From: a virus
DNA length: 61,017 nucleotides
IMG/VR virus record: IMGVR_UViG_3300047586_000114
Span: 1 to 61,017 of that record
Direction: 5' to 3' (one strand)
Positions within the stretch are counted from its first letter, which is position 1; each line of letters opens with the position of its first letter. Below the pieces are notes generated by a model, which worked only from the letters and a program-made list of their open reading frames with translations, ran no database searches and was not told the origin of the DNA. Positions 60,062 through 61,017 of this stretch are shown piece by piece. A program made the translations under genes and the position numbers.

Positions 60062-61017
60062 TCATAATAGTTCATAAAACTTCCTCCACAAATTATATTG
60101 ATCCATTCGTTCATAAATATTATTTACACTATTTTTATAAGTATTATAGTTATCTAATAAATACTTTTTAAGGTTATCATTGTACGGGTAACTAATATTA
60201 CCCAATCCCATACCCCAATAAGCATTTACTTCTAATATTATAGGTTTATCATCCTCTATAAGGAAATCAATACAACCGACTTGAATTCCTAAACATCTAA
60301 CACTATCTATTAGAAGTTGTTTATAATTATTTTCTATTATTTGAACTTTTCTATGTGATTCTATAAAATCTTCAAATGTTGCAATAGATCCGGTTAATTG
60401 ATCATAGTTATGCATCTTATGAACAAATGCATGAGTATTCAATATAGTATCATTTACAACATAACATCTACCAACATTAAGTATTAAATTCTCTTTATAC
60501 TTGATAGGCAGTATTTTTCTTGATATTATTATATCAGTATAATTAAAATTTGATTCAATTTGATTTTTATATTTCACTAGTGAGTCATAAAATGATTTTA
60601 TATCAGAATTTTTGTTAACTGAAAAAGTATTTTTTCCGCACCATCCATTATTAATTCTTAAAATACATCTTTCATATTTATCTATAAAATTGTAAATATC
60701 ATTTATATTGTTAACTATTTGATACTCTGAACATGGTATCTTATTTTTAGTCCAAATATCAAATGCAAAATTTTTTATTTTGTGGTTATATAGATAGTCT
60801 ATATTATTTATTATTTTAGCTTTTGAATGAAGTTTGATACTATTCAATTGAACTTGTATTCTTTTAAAAATATCTTTAGTAACTAATTCATCAACTGGTC
60901 TAACATAAACAATAGTATCATCGCTTACATTATCTACTATCTCTAAATAATCCAAAACATTTTTTTCACCTTTTCTCAAATAACCAAATTCTTTATAATT
61001 GGGTTCTGATATAAATA
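60062..61017 (-). CDS. ATP-grasp-like ligase, 5' end beyond window
   Basis: The frame stays open to the right edge (about 318 residues visible, upstream residues FISEPNYKEFGYLRKG), so the start lies outside. CILRINNGWCGKNTFSV near visible residue 125 fits the glycine-rich ATP lid. GCIDFLIEDDKPIILEVNAY near 260 gives the Asp-x-x-x and Glu-x-Asn metal residues of ATP-grasp enzymes. These join an acid to an amine using ATP. A phage gene of this kind may modify a protein or peptide. The substrate is unknown. Confidence 0.65.
   Translation of the reverse strand, partial: FISEPNYKEFGYLRKGEKNVLDYLEIVDNVSDDTIVYVRPVDELVTKDIFKRIQVQLNSIKLHSKAKIINNIDYLYNHKIKNFAFDIWTKNKIPCSEYQIVNNINDIYNFIDKYERCILRINNGWCGKNTFSVNKNSDIKSFYDSLVKYKNQIESNFNYTDIIISRKILPIKYKENLILNVGRCYVVNDTILNTHAFVHKMHNYDQLTGSIATFEDFIESHRKVQIIENNYKQLLIDSVRCLGIQVGCIDFLIEDDKPIILEVNAYWGMGLGNISYPYNDNLKKYLLDNYNTYKNSVNNIYERMDQYNLWRKFYELL

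Overview
The window is about 61 kb of an AT-rich, densely coding genome of a large tailed phage with a contractile tail (a myovirus, probably jumbo-sized). The evidence is a complete contractile-tail set (sheath, tube, gp25-like and gp6-like baseplate wedge proteins, hub-like protein, tape measure, long fibre), a large terminase, and a T4-style replication block (sliding clamp, gp44-like clamp loader, DnaG-type primase, FEN-like nuclease). TAA, TAG and TGA all serve as stops, so the code looks standard. The host cannot be named from the sequence. Both ends cut through genes.

Layout. 1-5292 (minus): replication and chaperone genes. 5293-6799: a 1.5 kb stretch without credible genes but rich in inverted repeats. 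6800-8974 (minus): thioredoxin, a ribbon-helix-helix protein and a recently duplicated, chimeric gene family. 9168-12590 (plus): zinc ribbon, XRE plus sigma-region-4 regulator, a second sigma-like protein, tiny membrane ORFs and two secreted paralogues. 12645-17729 (minus): tail fibre, KH protein, virion protein and glycosyltransferase. 17819-28519 (plus): hub-like protein, terminase, tape measure and a large structural protein. 28516-45606 (minus): baseplate, tube, sheath, a 1653-residue PKD/LRR protein, then a TnpB-like nuclease with a small RHH partner. 46084-56732 (plus): structured leader RNAs, MoxR/VWA module, two tRNAs, small hypotheticals and a ParB-fold protein. 56847-61017 (minus): membrane pair, metallophosphoesterase and an ATP-grasp-like enzyme.

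Regulation. A GAACAAA element lies 25-47 nt before the first gene of most transcription units, always in the orientation of that gene; it is probably a phage-specific promoter. A different promoter (AAATCACTTTGAATAG, 9 nt, TCTATATA) occurs twice with identical spacing, divergent from GAACAAA sites, and drives the two plus-strand accessory blocks. Near 58.1 kb a hairpin would hide a ribosome binding site only in read-through transcripts, as in T4 gene e.

The most striking object is the tRNA-Leu(UAA) gene at 51561-52073. It reads best as three exons separated by two group I introns (213 and 217 nt) with a 7-nt micro-exon between them. P1, P3, P7 and P10 pairings support both introns, and the correct anticodon stem forms only if both are removed. 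Several intergenic regions also hold long or pseudoknotted RNA structures that match no family I recognise.
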